Position numbers and translations under genes: made by a program. Positions 1 to 12,023 of a DNA stretch of 64,000 bases are shown here, in pieces. The notes under the pieces were generated by a model, which ran no database searches, was not told the DNA's origin, and worked only from the letters and a program-made list of their open reading frames with translations. Source of the stretch: Anseranas semipalmata (taxonomy: Eukaryota > Chordata > Aves > Anseriformes > Anseranatidae). Numbering within the stretch: position 1 is the first letter of the stretch; every line of letters begins with the position of its first letter. Where the stretch lies: the NCBI GenBank assembly GCA_013399115.1, contig VXAA01001229.1, positions 674,891-738,890 on the forward strand. The letters run 5' to 3'.

Positions 1-3000
1 ACCACCTGCATTCACAGCTTCCCAGGCAAGGAAAGAAAATATATATTTTATGGATGATCACTGGTGGCCATGTCTCAAATCACTCCCATGCTGCTGCAGG
101 AACCTGGGGCAACCTTTTGTACCTTCCAGCAAAGACAGGGTGAAACAGACTAACTTGGTATCTCAGAGAAGGCAGAGCTGCTGCTGCACTGGCTCCTGTT
201 TCTGTGGGTGAGGGGTCCCCACACAGGGAGGGGACTGCAGAGTGCTGCCACCATGCCTGCGAAGTCCCTGCACCCAGTGGTGCACCTGCACTCAGATCTC
301 GGTGGAGTGAGACCTGAAGTTGTTTCCTGGGCAGAGCCATCAGAAAGGGAAATGTCAAGGCCATGTTTAGGATTTTTTTTTTTTTTTTGAAGTGTGTCTC
401 GGGGCATAACACCTGCTTAAATGGCATTTCACTTCCTGAGCAGAGCAGTCCCACAGTACATCTGCATTGGTATCAGCACAGGAGGCAAGCAGCCCAGGGA
501 GGGCAGCGAGATGAATATTCAGTTTTGGTGCAAACCTCGCAGTGGCCACCACTCTTCATTGCGTTGTTTTGTCTCTCTGTACTCTGGAAAGAGGATCTTG
601 ACACAGACGGTTTGCAGAGCTGTTTCAGCTGTTCAGACAGCTCAGCCACAATATGTTGCCTCAAATTGTTTTGTTAAGCACATGTATCAGCTGTACTTGT
701 TTGCCTTGAAGCTATGAGAACCACACAACCTCCTGAGAAAATTCAGCTTCTGCATAGACATAAAGAGCTTGATAGTACTCTCAGGGGTACCCCGCCACAA
801 AGAGAAGTGAGCTGCAAACCCGCTGAAGCACATGAAACTCTTTAGATTTACTGCTGATATCATTAGCTACTGCACTCCCAAAGCTTTGACATCTGAAAGA
901 TGAAGCCAGGCAGGCTGTGCCACTTTGCATCCTTTCAAGATCTATGCCTAGAGCTGTGGTGGCTCAAGGACGGGTGCTGAGACTCACAGTGGCTCAGGGA
1001 CAGGCATTATGAAGGAGTTGATGCCACAGTGAGAGAAGGACGCAGAGCAAGGCACAGTCCCTGCTGGGCTGAGCCTCCAGCTAGAGCCGATGGGGTATTT
1101 CTGTGGGTGCTCAGTGGCAGGAGGGTGTGAGGGAGGGCAGGGGCTGGGGCTGGGCTGGCACATGGCATGGGAGATGCAGCAGCAGCAGCAGCACTGGGCC
1201 GTGGATGCAATGCCACGAGGCACAAGGGGTGATGTTAGCCTACAGTCAGCCCAGCACTGAATTATGGAGAGAAGGTGTGGCACTTCTCCACTTAGCAGCA
1301 CAAAGAGACAAAACTCATTTGTCTTACGGTGAGAGAGCCATTGTCTCCTCTATTTAATTTTCATGCAATAAATACTGAATTCTGGGGGGACCAAAGCTGC
1401 ACCTGTTTTCCTCCTCTCCGATGAAGCACAGATGCTGACACCCAGTGGCCATGGAGTTATTAGAGCCTGTACAAGATGGAAAAGCTCAGCAGAAATGCCT
1501 CAGCCTGTGGGATGCAACTTCTACCTTTTCCTTTCCTCGTGTGCAAGAGGAGTAAGGAGTTCCTTACAGCCTTGCTTTGGCAGGTTATAGTGTTTGTATC
1601 TTGTATTCAGAGGCCAGGCAGAAGAATGAAAACGTGAGGATGGGAAATGAACAAACAGAAGGTAGATTGGTTTTCAGATTGTTCTCTTGTTGGCATTTTG
1701 AAAATAGACCTCAGTGAGAGAAGGAGGGCAATTCTGTACGTTCAGATACTGCTGGTGACCTTGGCATTCGCCTTTCCTGTTTTGTTACTTCCCAAAAGCT
1801 GTTAGAATATGACAGACGCAAATTGATTTTGCATTTCCCTGCAGCATGCTCAGGATTGTGCTTTCATATGTTTGACAAGTATTGACATCCTCTAGGGAAA
1901 AAAAATCTCTAGGAAAGGTTGCTTTTTATTCCTTAACAAATGGCTGTAAGACTTTATCAGTCAAAGACAGAAAAAAGACTCTAAACTCAAGGGTATGCAA
2001 AGGAGTTGTGTTTGGCAAAGACATGCCTCGCCAGACGTGTGGGGCCAAACCCAGGAAAAACACAGAGGGACCCAGACGTGAACTGGGAACAATAAGAGCA
2101 GAATATGCCAAAGGAGTGATTTTTGAAAGTGCTTTACTGAAAATATTAATTATGGATTACAGCAAATGAATTAAACCACTGTAATGTAAATACTGTGTGA
2201 AGGAAATACTTAATTAGTGTAATACTATAAACTTAGGCTGGCGGGGAAGCATACCAGTGAGATTCAAGCAAGGTTTAGGACACTAGGAAGGACCAGCAAC
2301 TGGCCACCTGTAGGGATTAAATTTGGCACATGCGAAGATGTAATGCTGTAAGGAAGCAGGTGGAGGTGGCTTGCTGCCACTACAGGGTGAGCTGGTGAGT
2401 GGGGAGCCCCATGCCAGGGTGAAGGCCAGCTTCCCGGTCTGAAACACTCCTGTCAAGCTGCAGCATGCAGGTACCATAAGCAGATGTACTTAATTTATCA
2501 CTCTGTTACTAGGCAGGCTTCTAGGCAGGCTTCTAACTTCTGTATTTTGTAGTGACTGAAATAGCTCTGATATTTTGGGGGGTGAGTTCTAGCTGGGGAG
2601 GTACAACATCCATTCCTTTGCCACCGTTTGCCTGCACCTGTTCTCTTTAATTCTTCTCCTGTTCTTACCTCTTTTTGGACAAAATTAGACCCAAAGCTTT
2701 AACCCAGTTTATACAGCTCTTCTGGAAGAGAACTACAGCGGAGTGTCGTGTGCTCCCCTCTAGATTGATTCAGATGCCTTTCCTGCTGATCAGCAGGTTC
2801 GGAGCGGGCTTTTTGCTCTGTGCTGCTGCTGCATGTGGCCTAGCAGAGTTTTGGGTCTGCAAAGTGCTCTTTGCTCTGCTGAGGTCTTTGCTGTACCTGC
2901 CTGCCACCTGTGAGTCAGTGCTGGAGCTGGGAGAAAGGTGAAAAAAAACTGAATTGAAGTGCAAACAGTGGTGTTTTACACCACTGATAGGGCTGTGGAA

Positions 3001-5394
3001 GCTGGCAGGCAGCCTGTGAGGACTATCTTTGTTGGCGAGCTGAGAGGAGCAGTGTTTTTACTGTTATCCTGTTTGATAAACTCTGACATGAGAGGCACGC
3101 TGTTCCCCCATGCACAGAGACCTCTCTGGATCTGGCACTGGGCTTCCTGCCTGGATTTCATGTTTTCCTGCTCCATAGTTCACATTTCTCCTGCTCATGC
3201 ACACTATCTCAAATCTCTGCCTCCTGCAGAAACCTGCCCACCTGCAACCTGACCCGTTCAGTGGCCAGCAGCCTTCAGAAAAAAAAAAATAAAAAAAAAA
3301 GGAAACTGCATCAGCAAGCAGAAGAGCTTGCAGGATGCAAAGCAGCAGCAGCAGTGAGCAGTTTCTGTGCTGCCATGTCCCTGTGCCTCCGTGTGCCTGT
3401 GGTGCTCCCCAGGGGAACACGAGATTGAGATCCCACATTTGATGGCCCACTCCAAATGCCTGTGCACAGCTTTCCTGCATGGTAAAGCAGGTGAAATTGC
3501 ATCCGATTTATGCACTGCACCATGCTCTAGCTTCCTACCTCTCCTTCACGTAGACAAGTTTCACAATGCAGTCGTGTTTGTAGTAGAAGTTTAAACAGTT
3601 TAAGGGGCTGGCAGAATCAGAGGCGTACCAGGAGTTATTTCCAGTAACAGGGAATCTCAATGGGATGCTTTCCAACAGTTTTCTCCAGTGCTTTCTTGTT
3701 TTAACTATTGCCATGACGGCAGTTCTGAAACCCCTAGCCTAAATACCACCTAGCTCTGGATGTGCCAAAGTCCCATAATTCCTGAAATTACCATGCAGAT
3801 CCCAGAAAGATCATGGCTGAGCATCTCCAGTCATCCTGGTCTTGCAAAGTTGGAGATCCACACTTGGACCTCCTAGGGACTGCCCTGCCACAATGCCCCA
3901 TCGATCTGCAGGTGCATGCAGCCTGGCCTTGGGAGCAAGCAGAGCAAAATGTTTGAGCTGTGCAGGCCGGGAGCAGCTGTGGTGCAGGGGTGTGTGCTTT
4001 GTCCGAGCAAAATCCTGCCTGGAGACCAGCAAGGGAAGGAAGGGGTCTGCACCTGGCAGGAGGGCAATAAGCAAGGAGCTGCTCCTTCCCATCATACAGA
4101 GGAGGAGATGCCGTCCTGAGCCTCCTGCATGCTTTGACACTGGCCTGTTGTATAAAACATACATTCCCTTGAATTGCTCTGGTGAGCATGTTTTGGAGGT
4201 GTCTGGTCCTGGTCCAAGCCAGCCTTATTCCTGCTGACTTCCTTCTCTTGTGTTTCCTTTCACCTTCTCTGTCAGAGCAGTCAGACTCGCCAAGTCCAGC
4301 TCCCTTCTCCAACCACTAATGTGCTGCATTCATCAAAGTAAAGCACAGTATTTCCAGCCTCCATTGCTTGTTCACCAGTATTTTTAAATGTAAAACCATC
4401 CCACGCTGGCTGGCCAGAAGCCCCAGGAGGCAGTAAAGGTAGAGTTGTCTCATCAAAATAACAGCAATCGGGAAGCTTCGTTTCTGCTCCAGTCTGTGCA
4501 TAGACCATTTTTTTTCTGGTGCTTTCCTTCTTTGGTGTGTCCCCATATAAGACTGGGTTGTTGCCCACTTAGCAGTGGAAGCAGCTGATAGTGATTGAGT
4601 AATTTTTTATTTGGATATGTAAGACAGCACTTGCTGTGTTGTTTTGTGACTAGTTGGATTAACGTGGTTCTTTACATAGCTGATTGATGCAAATTTGATT
4701 TTCCCTCTGAGCTTCCTCTGTTCACAAGAAATTCCCATCTTGAGTAAATGCTCCTGCAAGAAGATGTGTTTTCTAGGTTGTTTAGATGAAATGAAGACAC
4801 ACTAAATACAGGGGTTTGAGTTCATTTTTCTGACAAAAAATAAAAAAATAAAAAACAGAACCAGGCTTGGAGGACAGTGTCTTATTTGGGGTTCACACAG
4901 CTATAGTGCAGATCTTTCTTTCCTTTTTTTTTTTTTTTTTTTTACCATTATCACAGGGAATTTCCTTAAAAGTTATTTAGTAATTTCATCAGCTGAGTGC
5001 GTGGTGTTGAGAGACATCCTGGGTGCTTCACTGAATTCTAGTGCCTGCTTCCTAGAGAAGTTTCCTTACTGCCTTTGCAAGAGTAACCCTCCATGTCTCC
5101 TTGTAACCATCTGTCCCTTGCAGTGGCTGCGGTTGTGAGCTTTTACAGCAGAAGTTTCTCTCAAGGCCTCTCCACTTCAGCTTTGCAACAGCTAAGGCAT
5201 ATCAGTTAATAAAATAAATACAATTAGCTTAAATGCTATCAACAGACTGAGGACTGGGGACTAAGAAGAGCTGAGAGAAGAGCAGGGCACGGTGGCTGCA
5301 TGCAAGCAGTAGTACCCAGCATTGTGTGAGGTGTTGCCCTTCAGTATATGTCCTGCTGACAGATTTCTAGAGTCCTTAAAAAAAAAAAAAAAAA
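1..5394. other. Intergenic DNA 3' of IL13RA2, no gene recognised
   Basis: No segment here could be matched to a known protein family. The longest open frames (for example 174 codons on the minus strand at 3788-4312) have no domain, signal peptide or splice context and look like chance. The region holds small low-complexity tracts: a T run near 371-386, CAG repeats near 1177-1191 and 3342-3353, an A-T-A tract near 3281-3300, and a T run near 4925-4943. No CR1 tail was seen. Confidence 0.6.
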
Positions 5395-5423
5395 CACACA
5401 CAGAGGAAGGTGTCATCTTTATT
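5379..5423 (-). terminator. IL13RA2: Candidate IL13RA2 poly(A) signal and GU/U-rich element
   Basis: On the minus strand AATGAATAAAG is followed after about 18 nt by TGTGTGTGTTTT and then a run of about 16 T. That is a textbook arrangement of cleavage signal plus downstream element. Cleavage would fall near 5395-5405. It is the first such arrangement downstream of the transmembrane exon. Confidence 0.65.
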
Positions 5424-6071
5424 CATTGCAGTTTCCATGCCTCCTTTTTCTCCTTTGTCCTGTTATCAAAAACAGTTTGCTCCAGTCAGTTTACAACTCC
5501 TCCAGTGTTTTCCTGGGCGTGTTGAGGACTTGTATAGCAACAACAAGCCTCACAAATGGCAGCAGGCAGGGAAGACTCCTTGGGCTTTAGAAAGCTCCGG
5601 GCTTGTTGGCCATCCTGGGGATGATGTTCCAAGAGCAATCCGTCAAACACAAGTGGTACAGCAGTTGTGAGCAGAATTAGCATCCCACTGACATGTGCAT
5701 CGGTTTTCCTGCTGGGGTTCTGCAATGGGCACAGGCGGTTATTGCCAGCACCGAGACAGCTGGGGACACACAGTGGCATCCCCATCACACATCACTGCAT
5801 CACAGTGGCAATGCAGGAAGCATTTGCTTTCCACGGGTTTCTTGCTAGCATCTACACTTTGTTCACATGAAACAAAATATTCAAAAGGCATCTCAGACTC
5901 CATGCATTCAACTACAAAATTTGTATTAGTCCATCTCTCAGAACAACGGGAAGGTATTTCTATAGCCAGTTCTCCTTCACCAGTGACACCCCAAAAGCAT
6001 ATTAGAAAAGCTTCCTACTTGCTTACCCTATATTTTCATAAGGAAAAGATAATATTATCAGTACCAGGAGA
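5395..6071 (-). other. IL13RA2: IL13RA2 3' UTR (provisional)
   Basis: This follows the provisional stop codon and ends at the poly(A) signal AATAAA (5423-5418). The length, about 680 nt, is ordinary. Its upper limit depends on the uncertain terminal coding exon. Confidence 0.45.
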
Positions 6072-6207
6072 TCAGTCCTCCCTAAATGATCCTTCAGGCT
6101 GGAAGAAAATGTTATCAGTACCAATAATTTGGATCTGGGCAAATTCATCCACTGCATTGTTTTTCCCCACGTGCAGCCAGTGACATTCAGATGAATGCAA
6201 ACAACTG
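6072..6207 (-). CDS. IL13RA2: IL13RA2 terminal coding exon: cytoplasmic tail (provisional)
   Basis: A strong pyrimidine-rich acceptor (CTCATTCTCTTTGTGCTCCTGCAG) precedes an open frame in the phase required by the previous exon. It encodes about 45 residues, ending GSFRED and TGA at 6074-6072. A NAGNAG-type acceptor (CAGCAG) could add or drop one codon. The human tail is only about 17 residues and ends PEFFCDT; nothing closely similar was found before the poly(A) signal. Similarity is too weak to be sure, so another terminal exon between about 5420 and 6600 remains possible. Confidence 0.45.
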
Positions 6208-6609
6208 CTGCAGGAGCACAAAGAGAATGAGGTCTCAGCCCACAAAAATGGCACTTCTTAAACACAACCAGAACAAATCTCCACTGCCTGAGTGGTATGG
6301 GGCAAGATAATGGCATTACTTATGCTGCTACATGTGAGTAACTTTGCTGCCTTTAATAAAAGCAGTCTGGGTTCGTATGACAAGGATTTGGGGCCCTGAT
6401 AGTTTTATGGGTTGTTGTGAGGCATTTTGTGTCAGAAATGTCCCACTTACAATGTTGTTTCCTGAAAATAAACTGTTGTTTAGTGTCCAGTCATAGCTCA
6501 TCTGTCTCTGTGTTTGTCTCTTATTATTTAATATGTTGTTTCATTTACAACTGTAGTCAGAGACACCATGTAAAAGCACATTGCATGGACAGGCTGCTGT
6601 AATGCTTAC

Positions 6610-6712
6610 CTTTTCTTGCACTGGCCAGTCAACATAAATATTATGAGGCTACTTGACAAACTCAGAATGACAGGAATGAGGATAAATAGCTGCTTGTCCT
6701 CTTTTCTGGACA
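6610..6712 (-). CDS. IL13RA2: IL13RA2 coding exon 8: transmembrane helix
   Basis: Encodes residues about 333-366: a charged juxtamembrane stretch (SRKEDKQ), a single hydrophobic helix of about 21 residues (LFILIPVILSLSSSLIIFMLT), and a basic stop-transfer end (CKK). The position and phase (1 to 2) agree with the human transmembrane exon. The acceptor is TTATCTTTGCAG|TG and the donor AAAAG|GTAAGC. Confidence 0.92.
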
Positions 6713-6877
6713 CTGCAAAGATAAATGATAACAAATAAGAAATTGTTAACTTCCATGTCATATTACCTCTTAAAAGCTTGTGCTCAGATTCAAGCTCGGT
6801 GTGGCTGGGTGAATTGTTGCCCTACATATATTAATTTATTTATTACAGACAAAAACTGGTTACTTTTGGTTCCCTAC

Positions 6878-7022
6878 CAGAGAAACACTCCTGTGTCCAT
6901 TCACTCCAGAAGCCCTGGTCAGCGCAGAAATTATTTGTTCTTCCCCTGACACGGACACATGAAATGTGGCTTTGATTTGCTCTGGAAATAGCAAAAGTGG
7001 TCTCCATTTGGGTTGACACAGA
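6878..7022 (-). CDS. IL13RA2: IL13RA2 coding exon 7: domain 3, second half, WSXWS box
   Basis: Encodes residues about 285-332. The end reads CVRVRGRTNNFCADQGFWSEWTQEC, equivalent to human CFVVRSKVNIYCSDDGIWSEWSDKQC. The type I receptor box is WSEWT (6908-6894) instead of WSEWS. NQS is a possible glycosylation site. The acceptor is TTTTCTTCTCAG|TCT and the donor TCTG|GTAGGG. Phase runs 0 to 1. No ATG-initiated ORF covers it, so it was found by frame and motif. Confidence 0.95.
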
Positions 7023-7879
7023 CTGAGAAGAAAATAGAGAACAAATGGCAAGGAGTTACGTGTGGCCACCAGTAGCTCTCTGGCATGGCCTGATGTTTCT
7101 GAACATGCTCCCCAGGCTTTGCAAAGCCTTGGATTATGTTTTAACAGTTTAGAATGGTTTCATAATAGCTTTGGACCAGCTAGTACCAGTAAGATGATTA
7201 TGCAGATGAACCTACTGAAAACAGATACATTCTGGGGACCCCATTGTGTATGTCACCATTCATGTCTGTTAATTTATGGAATCTTTCATGAAATTAGCTA
7301 TGAAGACTCATATGTAGAATATGACAATTAGAGAAAGAAAATGTCCTTCAGACATCTCCTATGATTAAATAATTCTTGCCATTTTTTGCTATCAAAACTG
7401 CAACTGAATAACATAGAAAGAAAAAGCACTATGCATAAAAGATGCATTTTGTCCCAGGCCACTTCTTTGGAGAGATTAGACTTACAGTTTCATTGGATCA
7501 AGTTGTGCTACCAGATTCAGGAAGACAAACCAAAACACCCTTTAAATTTCTGTTAAGACTTCCTGAGGTAGCACGCAGGAGGCCTGAGAAAGCTATTGCT
7601 CAGAGACTCACGCTGCGGAGTTACCGCTAAAGCAAACGCTGCGGCTGGAGGGTTAGGGTGTGAAGTCCCAACACATGAAAAGCAGCATCCAGTCAGCTTC
7701 TACCACCAGCAGCGCCAGCTAACGTCGCTGTGCAATCCATGAGCAGGGCAGCTAACGTGCTGTCCCCAGTTTGGTGCAAGCTCTGCTTTCCTGGCATGCA
7801 TCCCCACTGCTGGCTGCCAGGCAGTGCCCCCACCTCCCCTCCCTGTGGCAGGGCGCTGGCAGCGGTGTGTGGTCCCTAC

Positions 7880-8037
7880 CGCCCAGGCAGCCTTGGCCTC
7901 CTCCTGCTCTTCTGCCAGCTGGACCTCGTACTCCAGGCACTGGGGCGGCGTTTCGCCACCTGGTGGGCTCCACACCACGCGGAGCTCCTCGGATGCAGAC
8001 ATGGAAACCACCAGCTGCTTGGGGGGTGAGGGCTTTG
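7880..8037 (-). CDS. IL13RA2: IL13RA2 coding exon 6: domain 3, first half
   Basis: Encodes residues about 232-284, starting KPSPPKQLVVSM and including LRVVWSPPGG and QCLEYEVQL. These match human KPLPPVYLTF, IKLKWSIPLG and RCFDYEIEI. The acceptor is TTTCCCCCCCCAG|CA and the donor GGGCG|GTAGGG. Phase runs 1 to 0. The exon is locally GC-rich and encodes a glutamate-rich loop (AEEQEEAK). Confidence 0.95.
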
Positions 8038-9132
8038 CTGGGGGGGGAAAAGAAAAGAGAAGGTCAAGAGGTGTCGTCAAACACACCCTGGTGGGAACGG
8101 CTTCAGTTAATCACCACCAGCCTCTGTCCCTTTTCCCCGCTGATGGGATTTCTGAGCACCTGTTGCTATCAGCCATGATGCTGCAGGAGCAAGGCCTTCA
8201 CCTGGAGGCTGGGCTGTTTATTTTAGCTTGAGACATGGCCAGGGCTAGTGCCTTGCTCTGAGAGTTGATGCAGGGGTTTTGAAATGCCAGTGTCTAAGTG
8301 ATGTACTTGGAACACTTTTCTTGGACGGCAGACGGGAGCTTGGGCCCCTGTAGCAAGGCACTACAGCAGTGTTGTCCTGACACTCTCTGCATCCCAGGAG
8401 AGGCTCTGATTTATGTCATGTGCCCAAAGCCAGACAAGAAGCACATGGCAGCCCTAACTGAATCCAGAAATCTTGCCTATTAGCCCAGTGGCTTAACTGG
8501 AGGACTAGCCATTTATCCTCTGATATTCACATGTCAGTAAATGCATCAGCATAGGAAGTGCCCATAGCAAAGAACCAGTATGTCTATCAGGTTATGCCTC
8601 GTGCTGCACTTTGCTTTCTTTCCCCATCTGTGATAGGTTTGAAATCCACCTTTGCTTTTTTGTTCATATGGCTCTGGCAGACCCCATTGCACCTTGCACT
8701 TCTCCCCTGCCCTTAGCTTGCTTTTAGCAGCATCACCCAAAGACCGCTCATGTGCTTGCAGGAGCAGAACAGCAGCTTCAATTCCAGTAGGAGGAAATAA
8801 AGCCACATTTGCAGTTCTGCTGCTGGGACCAAAAAAATACAAAGCTGCTCTGCTCCCTGACCAACAGACCAACTATGTCCTGAGTCATCCAGATGCCAAG
8901 CACAGCACTTAGCAGCACCTGGTGAACCTGCAGGGTGGGCACTGAGCAGTGTCACTTCCTGCAAACACTTCTGGAGACTCAAGTCCTGCAGGCCATGTGC
9001 CACAGCCCCTCCTCTGGGGGAAACCCCTTCATTTGCAAGAGCACACTTTAGTTTCAGCCCCCTCATGCAAGGCGTGAGCCTTTGGTGGCCATGCAGATCC
9101 CCAGAGCCCTGTTGCTTTCCTGCCAGCCTTAC

Positions 9133-9317
9133 CTAGGTTGTGAAGGCGCAGGGTGGCATACAACGGCCTCAGCAGGGTAGCTGCTGCTGACCCATTGACA
9201 CAAATGCTCAGGTCCTTATATTCTGCCTGGCTCAGGTTTTGCAGCATGCAGCCAGTGTTTATACCATGATCCTGGATATAGTCATCACACTGTACTGCAT
9301 GGTCCAGCCCCTCATAC
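9133..9317 (-). CDS. IL13RA2: IL13RA2 coding exon 5: domain 2, second half
   Basis: Encodes residues about 170-231. It begins YEGLDHAVQCDDYI and contains YKDLSICVNGS, almost the same as human YEGLDHALQCVDYI and YKDFYICVNGS. Two N-glycosylation sequons are visible, NLS and NGS. The acceptor is CACTGTTAG|G and the donor CCTAG|GTAAGG. Phase runs 2 to 1. Confidence 0.97.
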
Positions 9318-10211
9318 CTAACAGTGCAGTAGGAAAACAGAAAGAAAGAAAAAAAAATCAATCAAAGCAATGGCAGTTAGTTCTTGGGTAAAGCTTTTTT
9401 TTTAAAAAAAAATAAAATAAAATGATTGGATAGGAGCAAATGAACCTAAGCCATGAGCATCTCCTGTGCTCTACCCACCCTCTGCCTGTCACAAGTCAGT
9501 CAAAGCACTGTGTTGTGCATCCCCTGACCTGGATTCCTGCTATGGGAAAAGTGTGGGGAGGAGGAAAAAACAAATTAACATGGACACATCGCTTCTCAGG
9601 TTTTTCCATAGGCTGTCGCAGCCTCTCCACAAGCCCACTGCTGGAGCACAAAACACCTCACAAGGTGCCACTGCACGAGAGGAGCTGGGGCAGGATCTGG
9701 TCCCAGCTCACAGAGACACCCATCCTCAAGCAGCCGTAGGCTCTGGAGTTACGGAAAGGTCTCCTCCCAAGCCAAAACACAGCAGTCTGTGGCAGGTGAC
9801 TTGTGCCATGAATGTGAGTGTGCTAGCTGTAACAAGCTGTTATGGCTGATTGTGGGTAGGTCCTGTGCACACATGCAGTCACGTAATGGAAACGCAGGGG
9901 GTGGGAGCAAGGAAGGGATTTGCCGGTTATTAGTGATTGTGCAACAGCAACCCTGCCCTCCCAGACTGCCTCCTGTCTCTGAGGGTTACTTCCCAAAGCT
10001 GGCCCCAGCCTGGAAATACCACATGGGGCTCCCCATAACCTTTTTAACCCTCCTGCTGGGTTATTTCCATTGAGGCAGGTCTGAATCTGGTCTCTGCACC
10101 CTACGCCTCATGAAAGTCTCCCTGAAAAGCACATCGTTATGTGGGAAAATTTTCATGTAGTAGTGCTATAAAAATTAACTGACAGAGATCAAAGGATACC
10201 AGGGCTGTGTT

Positions 10212-10235
10212 CCCCCCTCCCCCCCCCTCCCCCCC
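10212..10235. repeat. C-rich tract, G-quadruplex-capable on the minus strand
   Basis: The plus strand reads C6-T-C9-T-C7. The minus strand, which is the IL13RA2 sense strand, therefore has three long G runs separated by single A residues. It sits in the intron between coding exons 4 and 5. Confidence 0.9.
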
Positions 10236-11362
10236 ATTCTTGTTATACAATGGGACCCAGATCCAAATGCCTGTTTTTGTTACAGGCAGTTAAATAATGG
10301 TGGGTTTGTTGGTTTTGTGGGTTTGGGGTTTGTTTGTTTTTAGGAACAAATCATGAATTTCCATGGTTTTCTTCAAGCAGACCTTTGTAGTTTGTAAAAT
10401 TGTTCTAAATCAGCACTCCTGCTTCGAAGAACATTTCCAAGAATTACACAGAAACTATTTTTAAAAAGCAGCTATACTTTCCTCTACAAATAGCCCAAAG
10501 ACATGAAACCCAATGATTTCCTAACTAGTCATCTTTACCATAGTGTCACAGGAAATGAAGCACAAGTGAAGCATTTAATTTGTCTAAAAACACTTAAGTC
10601 TAGCTTTGTTTTTCTTGCAGAAGAGAGTCATCTGGCAGTAGTATAAAAGCAATAATTAAGAAGCATAAATTATTACTACATCTTGACAGCCCTTTTACTT
10701 GCACAAGATTTGCTTGTATGAAAATATATTTGAGAAGTGAAACTGTTAGTGGACAAGAAGCCCTGCTCTTCTCATAGAGTTCACTGAGCCTTGTAACCTC
10801 CTGCCTAACCCTAGGTTATAGCAATATATGCACTGTGACCAAGGAAAATGCATGGCCAGAATGGCCCAGGTACATTGAGTAAAGGAAAAGCACAAGGCCT
10901 CATGATGGCCAACATGCAGAAAGCACTTCATGCAGGTGGATAAAAGGGAAAGGAGGAAGGGAGCAGGAACTGCTTGTATAAGATCAGCAAGAGCCCTGTT
11001 TTAAGGAAAGCTGCCCAGGGCCATGGGGCCAGGCTGCTGCCCTGCACACGGTGACGGCTCCCAGCAAGGGGGCTGAGGGGGATGTGTGGGTCCCACCTTG
11101 CCTTGAGCAAAAATGCCCAACAGCCTGCTCCCTGCCTCTCCATGCTGGACTTAGCTCACTGAGAGGGGCTGGGAAGAAGCAGGGTTTGGGGATTTCCCTG
11201 CCAGAAGGCGCATGTTGCTTGGAGCATTTTTCTGGGTGGATCGTGTAACAGCAATGCCAGGCATAAAAGGTTATTTTCCATAGCATTTTAGTGCACTGAG
11301 TGATTCAAAGTGAGGTTTACTTGATTACTGCCTGGATGTTTTTCTACTTTGCTGATACATAC

Positions 11363-11483
11363 CAATAATATAGTCCATAATGCACACCGCGAGGAGCGAG
11401 GAGACCTGGTTGCCAAGTGCACTTGAGGTATTCCCAGTCATGATAGATGCAATGAAAATTCTGAACCTCTGATTCTAGTTTTC
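11363..11483 (-). CDS. IL13RA2: IL13RA2 coding exon 4: domain 2, first half
   Basis: Encodes residues about 130-169. It carries the paired cysteines and tryptophan of the cytokine-receptor fold: FHCIYHDWEYLKCTWQPG, equivalent to human MDCVYYNWQYLLCSWKPG. It ends GLYYW, split across the intron (TG|G). The acceptor is CATTTAACAG|GA and the donor TG|GTATGT. Phase runs 1 to 2. Confidence 0.96.
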
Positions 11484-12023
11484 CTGTTAAATGAGAAGAA
11501 AATAACCACTGTTTAGCAAAGCACCAATCAGAAATATAATTTTACAACTTTGAGCAATTGTGTGCTGCACTCAAAAGACAAAAAAGAAAAAGGCCAGTCA
11601 CAATTATTAGTTTTGCTGCCAAGTGCTCTGTTTCACATAAAACCCAGTTCACTGTAGTTAGAGCAAAATATGTGTAACTGACCCTGTCAAGGGGAGCTCT
11701 TGTAGGGAAACCCAGCAGAGACAGGGTAAGGACAGAGTCTTGCAGCAACAAGAAAGAGGCAGGAGATGCTGTTTCTGATTCTGTTTCTACCTCTTGCCAT
11801 AGCCTGTTAACACCTGGCAGCAGGGGACTTGTTGTGGTGCCTGGGGAAATAAGCCCCAAGTATCCAATAAGCACAACCACTGCCAAGGGGAGCAATGAGG
11901 TGCTCTGGTGTCTTATACCTCAACCAGCCCTGCAATGGCTTAGCCATCCAGCAACCCTCAGGCCAACAGTGCTTCATGCAACAGGCTCATGCAAAGTACC
12001 AGGTACCGAAGGCTGCTCCTAAC

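Noticed and set aside
3788..4312. 174-codon minus-strand open frame downstream of IL13RA2
   Set aside because: No homology, and a frame on the opposite strand is also open. Typical of GC-richer non-coding DNA.
6420..6460. TTTATTTTCAG acceptor with a 35-codon open frame as the IL13RA2 tail exon
   Set aside because: In phase, but the peptide is Cys/Thr/His-rich and unlike any receptor tail. The exon at 6072-6207 has a better pyrimidine tract. Not fully excluded.
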